Shown here one piece after another: positions 16,985 through 25,355 of a DNA stretch of 51,982 bases. The translations under genes were made by a program, and so were the position numbers. The stretch's first letter is position 1. Every line of letters begins with the position of its first letter. This stretch comes from Streptomyces sp. Ncost-T10-10d (lineage in GTDB: Bacteria; Actinomycetota; Actinomycetes; Streptomycetales; Streptomycetaceae): the NCBI RefSeq assembly GCF_900091955.1, contig NZ_FMDF01000153.1, positions 1-51,982 on the forward strand, given 5' to 3'. The notes beneath the pieces were generated by a model. It was not told the DNA's origin. It saw only the letters and a list, made by a program, of their open reading frames with translations, and did no database searches.

Positions 16985-17030
16985 TGGTCCGTACCAAAGC
17001 CTTGACACGGTCTGGGTTCACTTCTTAAAT
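16985..17030 (+). promoter_or_regulatory. Promoter of GH16 gene with DasR-type palindrome
   Basis: The palindrome-like tggtccgtacca is at 16985-16996. Five bases later comes a -35-like TTGACA (17002-17007), and 17 bp further a -10-like TTAAAT (17025-17030). The 15-mer atggtccgtaccaaa differs by one base from the site before the DasA-like gene at 33 kb. A related site lies before the chitinase at 39.3 kb. It resembles DasR (dre) operators. Confidence 0.6.
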
Positions 17031-17124
17031 CGCATACGGAACGAAGACCTCTGCTCGCACCCCCACGACGCGGGAATTGTCATTTGCATGACAGATCCTC
17101 GATTCCCTCCACGGGAAGGACCCC

Positions 17125-18003
17125 ATGACCTCCCCCCACCTCACCCGACGTCTCCTGGTGTCCGCTCTCTCCGTACTCGCCCTCGTCTCGGCCTCCTCCG
17201 GTCTCGCGGCCGGGGCGCCCCTGCCCGAACCGCGGACCGCTGCGGCGGCACCGTCATTCACCGACGATTTCGACGGCCCCGCGGGCTCCGCTGCCGACGG
17301 CGGCAAGTGGCAGATCGAGACCGGCGACAACGTCAACAACCATGAGCGGCAGTACTACACGGCCGGGAACAGCAACGCCGCACTCGACGGCCAGGGCCAT
17401 CTCGTCATCACCGCACGCAGGGAAAATCCGAACAACTACCAGTGCTGGTACGGCACTTGCCAGTACACCTCGGCACGGCTGAACACATCCGGAAAGTTCT
17501 CCCAGACGTACGGACACGTCGAGGCCCGGATGAAGGTGCCGCGCGGTCAGGGTATGTGGCCCGCCTTCTGGATGCTGGGTGACGACATCGGCCAGGTCGG
17601 CTGGCCCAATTCGGGCGAGATCGACGTCATGGAGAACGTCGGCTTCGAACCGTCCACGATCCATGGCACCTTGCACGGTCCCGGCTACTCCGGCTCCGGC
17701 GGGATCGGCGCCGCGTACACCCTGCCCGGCGGGCAGGCGTTCGCCGACGACTTCCATACCTTCGCCGTCGACTGGGCCCCCGATTCGGTGACCTGGTCGG
17801 TGGACGGCAACGCCTACCAGCGCCGCACGCCCGCCGATCTCGGCGGCCACACCTGGGTGTTCAACAAGCCCTTCTTCCTGATCCTCAACCTCGCGGTCGG
17901 CGGCTACTGGCCGGGCGACCCCGACGGCAGCACCTCCTTCCCGCAGCAACTCGTCGTCGACCACGTCCGGGTCACCACCAGCAATCTCCGGCCCCCGGCC
18001 TGA
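17125..18003 (+). CDS. Secreted GH16 endo-beta-1,3-glucanase-like enzyme
   Basis: 292 residues. ATG 17125 has AAGGA 5 nt upstream. A signal peptide (1 to about 31) has Arg-Arg, a hydrophobic core and ASSGLAAGA. The mature protein is a single GH16 beta-jelly-roll: FTDDFDG at its start, then GHVEARMKVPRGQGMWPAFWML. The catalytic GEIDVMENVG motif has Glu165 (nucleophile), Asp167 and Glu170 (acid/base). It ends in LILNLAVGG and VDHVRV. There is no extra carbohydrate-binding module. The closest named type is bacterial laminarinase, so beta-1,3-glucan hydrolysis outside the cell is expected. The promoter carries a DasR-like site. Confidence 0.92.
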   Translation: MTSPHLTRRLLVSALSVLALVSASSGLAAGAPLPEPRTAAAAPSFTDDFDGPAGSAADGGKWQIETGDNVNNHERQYYTAGNSNAALDGQGHLVITARRENPNNYQCWYGTCQYTSARLNTSGKFSQTYGHVEARMKVPRGQGMWPAFWMLGDDIGQVGWPNSGEIDVMENVGFEPSTIHGTLHGPGYSGSGGIGAAYTLPGGQAFADDFHTFAVDWAPDSVTWSVDGNAYQRRTPADLGGHTWVFNKPFFLILNLAVGGYWPGDPDGSTSFPQQLVVDHVRVTTSNLRPPA

Positions 18004-18392
18004 CCACCCCCGCCGCTCCGGGGTCGTCGGCCCTGCCGGTGAGTCCTGGTCACAGCATTCGCAACTACTGGCTGCGGTGGCCGCATCCACCGAGGATGGC
18101 GACCGGCTCGGGAGGTGGCGAAATGTCGGCGCATCGTGTCGCGGGTGGAGATGATCCCGTACTGCGATTCCGTGGAGCGGTGCCATTGCAGCACGGCCCC
18201 GGCTGGGTCGCGCCCTGGCGGGTGCCACACGAGGAGGCGAGGCTGCACCTGCCGGAGGGCGGGATCGGGCGGCCCGCCCTCCGGCAGGTGTCCGCGTCAC
18301 GCTGCGGACCGACAGCCGGGAGATCGGCTGCCGCTACCGGGCCGAACCCGCACCACGACTCAACGGGCCACGAGGACCGGGCCGCCCGCACG

Positions 18393-18560
18393 CCGAACTC
18401 CTGAAGTTGGTGGGACTCGGCCCCGAGCACCCCCACCGCCGCCCCCGCCGGCTCTCCAGCGGCCAGTGCCGCGGCATCCGTACACGAAGTCGCTGCTCGC
18501 GGCCGTCGTCACGGTCGGTACGGATGCCGCCCCGCCCGGGGAGCTGCTGGAGACGGGCGG
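18393..18560 (+). pseudogene. Broken oligopeptide/dipeptide ABC transporter ATPase fragment
   Basis: One frame from 18393 reads AELLKLVGLGPEHPHRRPRRLSSGQ, matching the pre-signature and LSGGQ region of Opp/Dpp ATPases. After the signature the frame breaks. A shifted frame from 18477 reads HPYTKSLLAAVV...ELLETG, which in intact proteins lies some 60 or more residues later, beyond Walker B. An internal deletion plus frameshift therefore produced this relic. Walker A is not found upstream. The rest of the gap 18004-18568 shows no intact gene. Confidence 0.7.
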
Positions 18561-18568
18561 GCCGAAGC

Positions 18569-20011
18569 CTACGCGTCCCGGTATGCCTCCAGCAGGCGCA
18601 GCCAGACCTCACTGATCGTCGGATACGCGGGGACCGCGTGCCACAGCCGGCCGATGGGGACCTCGCCCGCGACCGCGACCGTCGCCGAGTGCAGGAGTTC
18701 GCCGATGCCCGGCCCGACGAACGTGACACCGAGCAGGATCTCCCGGTCCAGGTCGACAATCATGCGGGCGCGGCCTCGGTAGCCGTCCGCATACAGGCCG
18801 GAGCCCGCCACCGCGGCGAGGTCGTGGTCGACGGCGCGTACGCGGTGGCCGGCCTCCTCGGCCTCGGCGAGTGTGAGGCCGACCGACGCGGCCTCGGGGT
18901 CGGTGAAGACGACCTGGGGGACGGCCGCGTGGTCTGCGGTGGCCGCGTGGGCGCCCCAGTGGCCGGTGTCCAGCAGCGGCACACCCGCGGCGCGGGCGGC
19001 GATCGCGGCGCCCGCGATGCGTGCCTGGTACTTGCCCTGGTGCGTGAGGAGCGCGCGGTGGTTGACGTCGCCGACGGCGTAGAGCCAGGTGGTGCCGTCG
19101 ACGCGGCAGCTGTCGTCGACGGCGAGCCAGGAGCCGGGCTTCAGACCCACCGTTTCCAGGCCGAGGTCGTCGGTGCGCGGGGCGCGGCCGGTGGCGAAGA
19201 GGATCTCGTCGGCCTCGACGCGCTCTCCGTTGTTCAGCTCCACGGTGACCGGGCCGTCCGGGACCGCGCGCCGTACGGAGGTCGCCGAGACTCCGGTACG
19301 GATGTCGGCGCCCGCCTCCGTCAGTGCCTGGGCGACCAGCTCGCCCGCGAACGGTTCCATCTTCGGCAGGAGTCCCTTGCCGCGGATCAGCATCGTCACC
19401 CGCGCGCCGAGGGCCTGCCAGACGGTGGCCATCTCCGTCCCGACCACGCCTCCGCCGACGATCACGAGGCGGCCGGGTACCTTTTTGGCGCTCGTCGCCT
19501 CCCGGCTGGTCCAGGGGCGGGCCCCGTCGATGCCGGGCAGGGCGGGGACGACGGCGCGGCTGCCGGTGCAGACGGCGACGGCCTGCCGGGCGGTGAGCCG
19601 GTGTTCCGTTCCGTCGGGGGCGGTGACGGAGACGGTTTTCCTACCGGTGAGCCGACCCTGGCCACGGTAGATGTCCGCTCCGACGCCCTTCAGCCAGGCG
19701 GCCTGTCCGTCGTCCTTCCAGTGCGAGGCGTATTCGTCACGGTGGGCGAGGACCGCTGCCGTGTCCAGCGGTCCCTGTACGGCGTCGCGGAGGCCGGGGA
19801 CCCGGCGGGCATCGGCACGGGCGACTACCGGGCGCAGCAGGGCCTTGCTGGGCATGCAGGCCCAGTACGAGCATTCGCCGCCGATGAGTTCCGCCTCGAC
19901 GACCGCCGTGCTCAGCCCGGCGGCACGGGCCCGGTCGGCGACGTTCTCGCCCACCGGACCTGCTCCGATCACCACGACGTCGTACTCGGTGTTCAGGGAA
20001 CTATCTGTCAT
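18569..20011 (-). CDS. FAD-dependent pyridine nucleotide-disulfide oxidoreductase
   Basis: 480 residues. The start is ATG 20011 (MTDSSLNTEYDVVVIGAGPVG). It has an FAD GxGxxG at 16-21 and a redox-active disulfide C47-SYWA-C52 in GGECSYWACMPSK. An NAD(P) site is in VIVGGGVVGTEMA, a second FAD motif in YAVGDVN, and the C-terminal dimerisation domain ends PAYPTISE. The fold is that of dihydrolipoamide dehydrogenase or mercuric reductase. The usual catalytic HPTxSE has Tyr in place of His, so lipoamide activity is doubtful. No E2 or mer gene is nearby. It is divergent from thioredoxin, suggesting a thiol-redox or quinone-reductase role. Confidence 0.88.
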   Translation of the reverse strand: MTDSSLNTEYDVVVIGAGPVGENVADRARAAGLSTAVVEAELIGGECSYWACMPSKALLRPVVARADARRVPGLRDAVQGPLDTAAVLAHRDEYASHWKDDGQAAWLKGVGADIYRGQGRLTGRKTVSVTAPDGTEHRLTARQAVAVCTGSRAVVPALPGIDGARPWTSREATSAKKVPGRLVIVGGGVVGTEMATVWQALGARVTMLIRGKGLLPKMEPFAGELVAQALTEAGADIRTGVSATSVRRAVPDGPVTVELNNGERVEADEILFATGRAPRTDDLGLETVGLKPGSWLAVDDSCRVDGTTWLYAVGDVNHRALLTHQGKYQARIAGAAIAARAAGVPLLDTGHWGAHAATADHAAVPQVVFTDPEAASVGLTLAEAEEAGHRVRAVDHDLAAVAGSGLYADGYRGRARMIVDLDREILLGVTFVGPGIGELLHSATVAVAGEVPIGRLWHAVPAYPTISEVWLRLLEAYRDA

Positions 20012-20126
20012 GGGGACAGTCTGGTCGTGGGTGTGCGCGACGGCCACATGGGCAGGCGGAATAGCGCAGGTACAGGCACGGTTGTGTGGGACAGGTCCGA
20101 ACGGGCACAGGAAGAGGTAACAGAGC

Positions 20127-20498
20127 ATGAGCACCGTTGAGCTCACCAAGGAAAACTTCGACCAGGTCGTCAGTGACAACGACTTCGTCCTGATCGACTT
20201 CTGGGCTTCCTGGTGCGGCCCGTGCCGGCAGTTCGCGCCGGTCTACGACGCGGCGTCGGAGCGCCACGGCGACCTGGTCTTCGCCAAGGTCGACACGGAG
20301 GCGCAGCAGGAGCTGGCGGCGGCCTTCGAGATCCGTTCCATCCCCACACTGATGATCGTCCGGGACAATGTGGCGGTGTTCGCCCAGCCCGGCGCGCTGC
20401 CGGAGGTGGCGCTGGAGGACATCATCGGGCAGGCCAGGAAGCTGGACATGGACGAGGTCCGCAAGTCCATCGAGGACCAGCAGAAGGAACAGAAGTAG
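20127..20498 (+). CDS. trxA: Thioredoxin
   Basis: 123 residues. It has the canonical active site W29-C30-G31-P32-C33, VDTEAQQELAAAFEIRSIPTLM with the cis-proline, then an extended acidic/basic C-terminal helix (DMDEVRKSIEDQQKEQK), slightly longer than standard. It is a cytoplasmic disulfide reductase. The ATG has a purine-rich GAAGAGG about 9 nt upstream. It is divergent from the flavin disulfide oxidoreductase, which could in principle interact with it. A G/C hairpin follows the stop. Confidence 0.95.
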   Translation: MSTVELTKENFDQVVSDNDFVLIDFWASWCGPCRQFAPVYDAASERHGDLVFAKVDTEAQQELAAAFEIRSIPTLMIVRDNVAVFAQPGALPEVALEDIIGQARKLDMDEVRKSIEDQQKEQK

Positions 20499-20520
20499 GT
20501 TCCGCGCGCATGAGCAGGGT

Positions 20521-20555
20521 GAGGGGCCCGACCACCGTGGCCGGGCCTCTTTCCG
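20521..20555 (+). terminator. Terminator after thioredoxin gene
   Basis: A bulged G/C stem, gaggggcccgacc/ggccgggcctc, followed by ctttcc, 20 bp after the thioredoxin stop codon. Confidence 0.6.
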
Positions 20556-20600
20556 TGGCCTTCGGAGGCCTTCCGTGGCCTTCGGTGGCCTTCCACGGCC
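20551..20600. repeat. Short tandem repeat, 20-bp unit
   Basis: Unit ttccgtggccttcggaggcc at 20551-20570, repeated at 20571-20590 with one change, followed by a half unit with changes at 20591-20600. It lies between the convergent thioredoxin and DUF6296-like genes. Confidence 0.85.
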
Positions 20601-20619
20601 GGAAGCGGGCGGCCCGGCC

Positions 20620-20907
20620 TCAGCTGTCGGCCGTGTCCTCGGCGTTCTTCTCCTTGACCCGGACAGAGAGGCCGTAGTCCAGCTCGGAGCCGTCGACCAG
20701 CAGGGCCTCCACCGTGCGCGTCGCCGGATCGATGTCCGCCACGATGCCTTCGCCCGAATACCGGGGGTAGCCCGATGCCCCTGTCTCGCCGGTCGCCGCC
20801 ACGACCGCCGACCGGATGGCGCCCCCGGGCTCGGCGGCGTCGGCGGTGTCCTCGGCGAATCCGGGGACCAGCAGGATCTCGTAACTCTGCGGATGACTCA
20901 TGGTCAT
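20620..20907 (-). CDS. Small DUF6296-like protein
   Basis: 95 residues from ATG 20907, or 93 from ATG 20901; neither has a clear Shine-Dalgarno. The core VVAATGETGASGYPRYSGEGIVADI resembles the small Streptomyces DUF6296 family, which carries an ATGxTGxGGYPxY motif. This assignment is from memory and tentative. The protein has no signal peptide or membrane segment and has an acidic tail (EKNAEDTADS). It lies downstream of lacI on the same strand with a 65-bp gap. Function unknown. Confidence 0.6.
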   Translation of the reverse strand: MTMSHPQSYEILLVPGFAEDTADAAEPGGAIRSAVVAATGETGASGYPRYSGEGIVADIDPATRTVEALLVDGSELDYGLSVRVKEKNAEDTADS

Positions 20908-20972
20908 GACGCTAAGCAAGCGGCGCTCGGCGCGCATGTCGTCGCGCTGCCGCACCGTGCGGAGTCGGCGGC

Positions 20973-21995
20973 TCAGCTGGACTCGCGGTGGACCGCCCGG
21001 GCCCGCAGCAGGTCGTGGTGCTCGGGGGCACCGCCGGGGTGCTGCACCAGCCGGTCGACGAGGTCCGCCAGCGGCTGTGGCGTGGCCAGCTCCATCCGTA
21101 CGCTGCTGAGCCGGGGCCGCAGCAGTCTGCCGAGCATCAGGTCGTCGGCGCCGACCACGGCCGTCTCGCGGGGCACCTCGATGCCCGCGTCCTGAAGGGC
21201 CCGCATCAGGAGCATCGCGTATTCGTCGTTGTAGGCGAACACGGCATCGAGGCCCATGGTGCGCCAGCGGGCAGCCAGTCGGGCGGCCGATTCCTCCTCG
21301 TACCGCAGCGGAAGCGGTTCGATACGGGCCCCGTGGCTCAGTGCGGCCTGCCGGGCTCCGGCCAGCCGGGGTTCGGCGAACAGGCCGAGGCCGCTTTCCT
21401 CGGGCATGACGACGCCGATGTGGCGCCGGCCGCGCTCCAGCAGATGTCCGGTCGCGCAGCTGCCGACCATGCGCTGGTCCATGACCAGCGCATGGGCACC
21501 GTCCACCGGCCGGGGCCCGAGGGTGATCACGGCCTTGGCTCCGGATCGCCTGAGTACGGATATGCCCTGCGGGGTGAGGGCGATCGTGCCGGGTGCGATG
21601 ACGGCGACGGGACGGAGTTCGGCCCAGGCGCGGGGCGCGTCGTCGGCGTCCAGACCGGTGCTGCCGTACTGGACCACGGTGTAGTCGAGGCGGCGCAGTC
21701 CGGATTCCAGTTGGTGGAGGAAGCGGTGGTGGAGCGGGCCGGCCGGGAAGTTCATGGTGGGGAGCAGCACCATGCGGGTGTGCCCGGCACGCAGACTGCG
21801 GGCCGCCGCGTGCGGTACGTAGCCCAGTTCGGTGGCCGCCTCCCTGACCCGGCGGCGGGTGGGTTCGCTGATCCGCACGGACGCGTTGTTGTTCAGTACG
21901 TAGGACACGGTGGCCCGGGAGACTCCGGCGAGCCGTGCCACATCGGCACTGGTCGGGACGGGGCCTTCGGTGGGCTGGTTCGGTAACTGGCTCAT
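20973..21995 (-). CDS. LacI family transcriptional regulator
   Basis: 340 residues. An N-terminal helix-turn-helix reads TSADVARLAGVSRATVSYVLNNN (about 15-37), with the hinge VREAATELGYVPHAAARSL. A periplasmic-binding-like effector domain follows (MVLLPTMNF to the end). The region ending VVGADDLMLGRLLRPRLSSV matches the conserved DD...RP.L..V pattern. The start is ATG 21995. Codon 4 is TTA (21986-21984), a rare codon in Streptomyces that usually signals bldA-dependent translation. It is divergent from the NfeD/SPFH pair across 49 bp, which it may regulate. No sugar genes are adjacent. Confidence 0.92.
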   Translation of the reverse strand: MSQLPNQPTEGPVPTSADVARLAGVSRATVSYVLNNNASVRISEPTRRRVREAATELGYVPHAAARSLRAGHTRMVLLPTMNFPAGPLHHRFLHQLESGLRRLDYTVVQYGSTGLDADDAPRAWAELRPVAVIAPGTIALTPQGISVLRRSGAKAVITLGPRPVDGAHALVMDQRMVGSCATGHLLERGRRHIGVVMPEESGLGLFAEPRLAGARQAALSHGARIEPLPLRYEEESAARLAARWRTMGLDAVFAYNDEYAMLLMRALQDAGIEVPRETAVVGADDLMLGRLLRPRLSSVRMELATPQPLADLVDRLVQHPGGAPEHHDLLRARAVHRESS

Positions 21996-22044
21996 GGCGT
22001 CGCGCAGTCTTCCAGACCCGTGCGGCGTGGGTAGGCTCCGGGGC

Positions 22045-22263
22045 ATGGATGACTCCTCGATGGTGGGACTGATCGGCCGGGTGACCGGGACCGTGGGGCC
22101 GGGGCTGGTCGGCGAGGTGATCGTACGGATCCGGGGCGGCGCCGAGCACTTCCTCGCGCATCCGGCCTCCGCGAAGGAACGCATCGAGCCGGGCACGGTG
22201 GTGACGGTGATCGAGTATCTGCCGCCGCGGACGGTGTATGTGGCTCGCGCATACGGTAGTTGA
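22045..22263 (+). CDS. Short NfeD-like (OB-fold) protein
   Basis: 72 residues from ATG 22045. The pattern LIGRVTGTVGPGLVGEVIVRIRGGAEHFLAHPAS...IEPGTVVTVIEYLPPRTVYV in outline fits the beta-barrel C-terminal domain of NfeD proteins. It lacks the membrane and protease parts. NfeD proteins partner with SPFH/flotillin proteins, and the next gene is indeed an SPFH protein 138 bp downstream. This supports a membrane-microdomain function. The Shine-Dalgarno is weak. Confidence 0.75.
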   Translation: MDDSSMVGLIGRVTGTVGPGLVGEVIVRIRGGAEHFLAHPASAKERIEPGTVVTVIEYLPPRTVYVARAYGS

Positions 22264-22401
22264 GGCCTCGGCGGGAGGGTCTTCACACTTTTCGTCGTCA
22301 AGAATTCGGCAAGGTTGCGCACGCGTCTTCTCCACCGCCGCGAGCAGGAGAAGACTCCCCCTGTTCAGCGGTGCCGACGGGGCACTGCGATAAGGGGGCG
22401 C

Positions 22402-23916
22402 ATGCCGATGGTCATCGGCGTCACGGCGGGTCTCGTACTCGCCGCCATCATCGTGTTGATCGGCCTGTTCAAACTGATGTGGCGAGTGGCCGAGCCGAAC
22501 GAAGCACTCGTCATCTCCGGTTCCAAGCACAAGACCGAGGGTCTCGGGCAGGGCATGGGGTTCCGGATTGTCACTGGTCACGGCACGCTCGTCCTGCCCG
22601 GGGTCCAGGCGGTACGGAAGATGTCCCTGGACCTCAACGAGACCGAACTGTCGGTCGATTGCGTCACGCATCAGGGGATTCCGCTGCGGGTGCGAGGCGT
22701 TGTCATTTTCAAGGTGGGCGACGACTTCGTGTCGATCGCCAATGCGGCCCGCCGCTTCCTCGACCAGCAGAAGATGATGTCGGAGCGGGTGCACAACGTG
22801 TTCGCCGGTCATCTGCGTTCCATCGTGGGCGGGTTGACGGTCGAGGACATGATCCGGGACCGGGAGAAGCTCACCGGGCAGACCCGGGCGGCTTGCGGGA
22901 CCGAGATGGAGAAGCTCGGGCTGATCGTCGACTCGCTCCAGATCCATGAGATCGAGGACCCGACGGGCTACATCAAGAACCTGGCGATGCCGCATGCGGC
23001 GGCGGTGCAGCGGGATGCCCGGATAGCGCAGGCCGAGGCCAACCGGCGAGCCACCGAGGCGGAGCAGCAGGCCGCTGCCCGGATGTCGGAGGCGACCCGC
23101 GACAGCGAGATCCTGCAGGCCGGGTATCAGGCCGAGCGCGACAAGGCCGCGGCCAGCTCCCGGCAGGCGGGTCCGCTGGCCGACGCGGCGGCGCGGCAGG
23201 AGGTCGTGGTCCAGGAGACCAGGGTCGCCGAACTGGAGGCCCAGCGGCGCGAGCAGCAGCTGCAGGCCGATGTCCGCAAGCCCGCGGACGCCCAAGCGTA
23301 CGAGAAGCGCACCCTGGCCGAGGGCGAGCGCGACGCCCGGATCTCGGCGGCCGAGGCGAAGGCCCGGGAGACGGAGCTCGCCGCGGTCGCGGAGGCCAAC
23401 CGGGTCAAGACGGCGGCGCTCGCGGAGGCCGAGGCGACGAAGGCGCGTGGCGCCGCCGCCGCGACGGCGACCAGGGCGACGGGTGAGGCGGAGGCCGCCG
23501 CGGCCCAGGCCAAGGGGCTGGCACTGGCCGAGGCGACCCGCGCCAAGGGCCTCGCCGAGGCGGAGGCGATCAAGGCCAGGGCCGCGGCCCTGGCGGAGAA
23601 CCAGGAGGCGGTGGTCGCCCAGCAGCTGGCCGAGAAGTGGCCGGAGATCGTCGAGGCGGGCGCGGGCGCCTTCAGCAGCGTGGACCACATGGTGCTGCTG
23701 AACGGCGCCGACGGCATGTCCGACATGTTCGCGAAAGCACTGACGATGGGTGGCACGGGTCTTGGACTGGCCCGGCAGCTGCTTTCGACAATGAGTCAGG
23801 ACAGCCCGGCCGAACCTGCGTCCAAGGTCAACGGGGTCATGCCGGCCGCTGCGCCCTCGCCGCGCAAGCAGCACATTCCGGTGACGGGTGATCAGGAGGG
23901 CGGCACGCCTTCCTGA
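22402..23916 (+). CDS. SPFH domain / flotillin-like membrane protein
   Basis: 504 residues. ATG 22402 follows AGGGGG. An N-terminal transmembrane helix (about 4-27, VIGVTAGLVLAAIIVLIGLFKLMW) is followed by the SPFH domain (about 30-230: EPNEALVISG, GTLVLPGVQ, DLNETELSVDCVT, IVGGLTVEDMIRDREKL, IHEIEDPTGYI). Then comes a long Ala/Glu/Lys-rich coiled coil (about 240-420) made of EA-repeats, as in flotillins. A low-complexity tail ends with PSPRKQHIPVTG. Flotillins scaffold lipid microdomains. It pairs with the upstream NfeD-like gene. A strong terminator follows. Confidence 0.92.
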   Translation: MPMVIGVTAGLVLAAIIVLIGLFKLMWRVAEPNEALVISGSKHKTEGLGQGMGFRIVTGHGTLVLPGVQAVRKMSLDLNETELSVDCVTHQGIPLRVRGVVIFKVGDDFVSIANAARRFLDQQKMMSERVHNVFAGHLRSIVGGLTVEDMIRDREKLTGQTRAACGTEMEKLGLIVDSLQIHEIEDPTGYIKNLAMPHAAAVQRDARIAQAEANRRATEAEQQAAARMSEATRDSEILQAGYQAERDKAAASSRQAGPLADAAARQEVVVQETRVAELEAQRREQQLQADVRKPADAQAYEKRTLAEGERDARISAAEAKARETELAAVAEANRVKTAALAEAEATKARGAAAATATRATGEAEAAAAQAKGLALAEATRAKGLAEAEAIKARAAALAENQEAVVAQQLAEKWPEIVEAGAGAFSSVDHMVLLNGADGMSDMFAKALTMGGTGLGLARQLLSTMSQDSPAEPASKVNGVMPAAAPSPRKQHIPVTGDQEGGTPS

Positions 23917-23931
23917 CCGGTCCGGTCGGCC

Positions 23932-23974
23932 GTGGCCGGTGCACGCCCGTCAGCCTCGGGCGAGCACCGGCCAC
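23932..23974 (+). terminator. Terminator after SPFH gene
   Basis: 18-bp inverted repeat with one mismatch (gtggccggtgcacgcccg/cgggcgagcaccggccac) and a 7-nt loop, 16 bp after the stop codon. Confidence 0.85.
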
Positions 23975-24066
23975 AGCTGTGGTCCCTCGCAGTCGGGCGT
24001 GCGGCCTGCTGCCCGTTCACCGGCCCCGCTCCGTGGAACGGGCCGTGCAGGTCCTACGGTGTGGGG

Positions 24067-24534
24067 ATGATCAACCAGCACCGTGACGACAGCACCGACG
24101 GCGCGGCCGCCTTCCCCGGCCGCACCGGCCCGGCCGCCACAGCCGAGGCCGACCCGCGCGACGTGGGCCCGGTCCGCACCTCGTACGCCCCCGACCGGGA
24201 CGGCGACCCCGACCCCGGCGAGATCGTCTGGACATGGGTGCCGTTCGAGGAGAACGACGGGCGCGGCAAGGACCGTCCGGTTCTGGTGGTGGCCCGTGAG
24301 GCGGCGGGCACGCTGCTCGCCGTGCAGCTCTCCAGCAAGCGGCACGACCGGGACCGCGAGTGGGTGGCGCTCGGGGCCGGACCGTGGGACAGCTCGGGCC
24401 GCCCGTCCTGGGCCGATCTGGACCGGGTACTGCGGCTGCACGAGGACGGGATGCGGCGTGAGGCGTGCGCTCTGGACCGGGACCGGTTCGATTCTGTCGT
24501 CGGCCGGCTGCGGGAGCGCTACGGCTGGAACTGA
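24067..24534 (+). CDS. PemK/MazF-like protein
   Basis: 155 residues. The N-terminal third is acidic and disordered. The core begins PGEIVWTWVPFEENDGRGKDRPVLVVA, the conserved strand-loop of MazF/PemK-type toxins. It continues LLAVQLSSKRHD, WADLDRVLRL and RRLRERYGW-like segments near the C terminus. Annotated relatives in Streptomyces are called PemK/MazF family toxins, but most are solitary. No antitoxin gene of the usual small MazE/PemI type is next to it. It could be an mRNA interferase or a non-toxic homologue. The ATG has no clear spaced Shine-Dalgarno. The 3' end overlaps the convergent gene by 16 bp. Confidence 0.8.
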   Translation: MINQHRDDSTDGAAAFPGRTGPAATAEADPRDVGPVRTSYAPDRDGDPDPGEIVWTWVPFEENDGRGKDRPVLVVAREAAGTLLAVQLSSKRHDRDREWVALGAGPWDSSGRPSWADLDRVLRLHEDGMRREACALDRDRFDSVVGRLRERYGWN

Positions 24535-25355
24535 CTGCTGAACGTCCGGGCGAAGGCGGACCTGGTGGCGGATTCGGGGCTGCGGTCGAGGATGCCGAAG
24601 ACGATCTGCTCGAAGTGCCCGGCGAACCTGCCGTCGTCCAGCAGCAGCGTCCGGAACGCACGGGCCACCTGCGCCGGATCGTTGCGGAACACACCGCAGC
24701 CCCAGGCACCCAGCACCAGCCTGCGGTACCCGCGCACCGCCGCGACCTCCAGCACCCGCTCGGCCCGGGACGCGAGCGCGGCGGGGATGCGGTGCGCTTC
24801 CTCGGGGGTGCGGCTGCGGATGACTCCGGCGTTGGGTGCCGGGGAGGTGAGGAAGCCCGCGGTGTACGGGGTGTCGAGCAGCCGCCCCCGGTCGTCCCGG
24901 AACACCGGTACGCCCGGTGAGTGAATCACCCGGTCGGTGTAGAAGGCGCTTCGTTCTGTGCGGTGGTGGGCGTAGTAGTCGGGGGCGCGCAGCAGCGTGG
25001 CGTACAGGGCGGAGCCGCGGCACAGGGCTTCCTCCTGGGCCTGTGCGCCGTTGAGATAGCCGCCTCCGGGATTGCGGGCGGAGGCGTAGTTCAGGACAGC
25101 GACCTTGCCGGGCCCTTCGCCGGCCATCCGGCGTGCCGCCTGCAGACTGCTCTCGCCGCTGACCTCGACGACCGGCGTGCGGTCGGAGTCGAGTGCCGCG
25201 ACGGGTACCGGCTCGGGGCCGTACAGCCTGGTACCCGACAGTGCGGTGGTCAGCGCACGCTCGATGCTCACCTCACGCCCTTCCTGCGTGCGGTAGCGGC
25301 CGGCCTCGACAATGGCTTCGGTCTCTCGCGCGATGCCGCGCAGCCGTGCGCTCAT
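24519..25355 (-). CDS. TIGR02452 family protein (microbial PARG-like macrodomain)
   Basis: 278 residues. ATG 25355 has GGGGGAG 5 nt upstream. The N-terminal helical part begins LRGIARETEAIVEAGRY, typical of the family. The macrodomain contains VLNYASARNPGGGYLNGAQAQEEALCRGSALY in outline, which holds the PARG-like GGG...QEE signature. Later come SPGVPVFRD, the loop around APNAGV, and VLGAWGCGVFRNDP. Related proteins remove ADP-ribose from proteins, or bind ADP-ribose. The 3' end overlaps the PemK-like gene, and the 5' end faces the egt operon across 150 bp. Confidence 0.88.
   Translation of the reverse strand: MSARLRGIARETEAIVEAGRYRTQEGREVSIERALTTALSGTRLYGPEPVPVAALDSDRTPVVEVSGESSLQAARRMAGEGPGKVAVLNYASARNPGGGYLNGAQAQEEALCRGSALYATLLRAPDYYAHHRTERSAFYTDRVIHSPGVPVFRDDRGRLLDTPYTAGFLTSPAPNAGVIRSRTPEEAHRIPAALASRAERVLEVAAVRGYRRLVLGAWGCGVFRNDPAQVARAFRTLLLDDGRFAGHFEQIVFGILDRSPESATRSAFARTFSSQFQP

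Noticed and set aside
14564..17008. Minus-strand open frame of about 814 codons
   Set aside because: Antisense shadow of metE; no recognisable motifs.
20620..23874. Minus-strand open frame of about 1084 codons running across the SPFH, NfeD and lacI region
   Set aside because: Only the final about 95 codons look like a real protein. The rest is the antisense shadow of the SPFH, NfeD-like and LacI genes.
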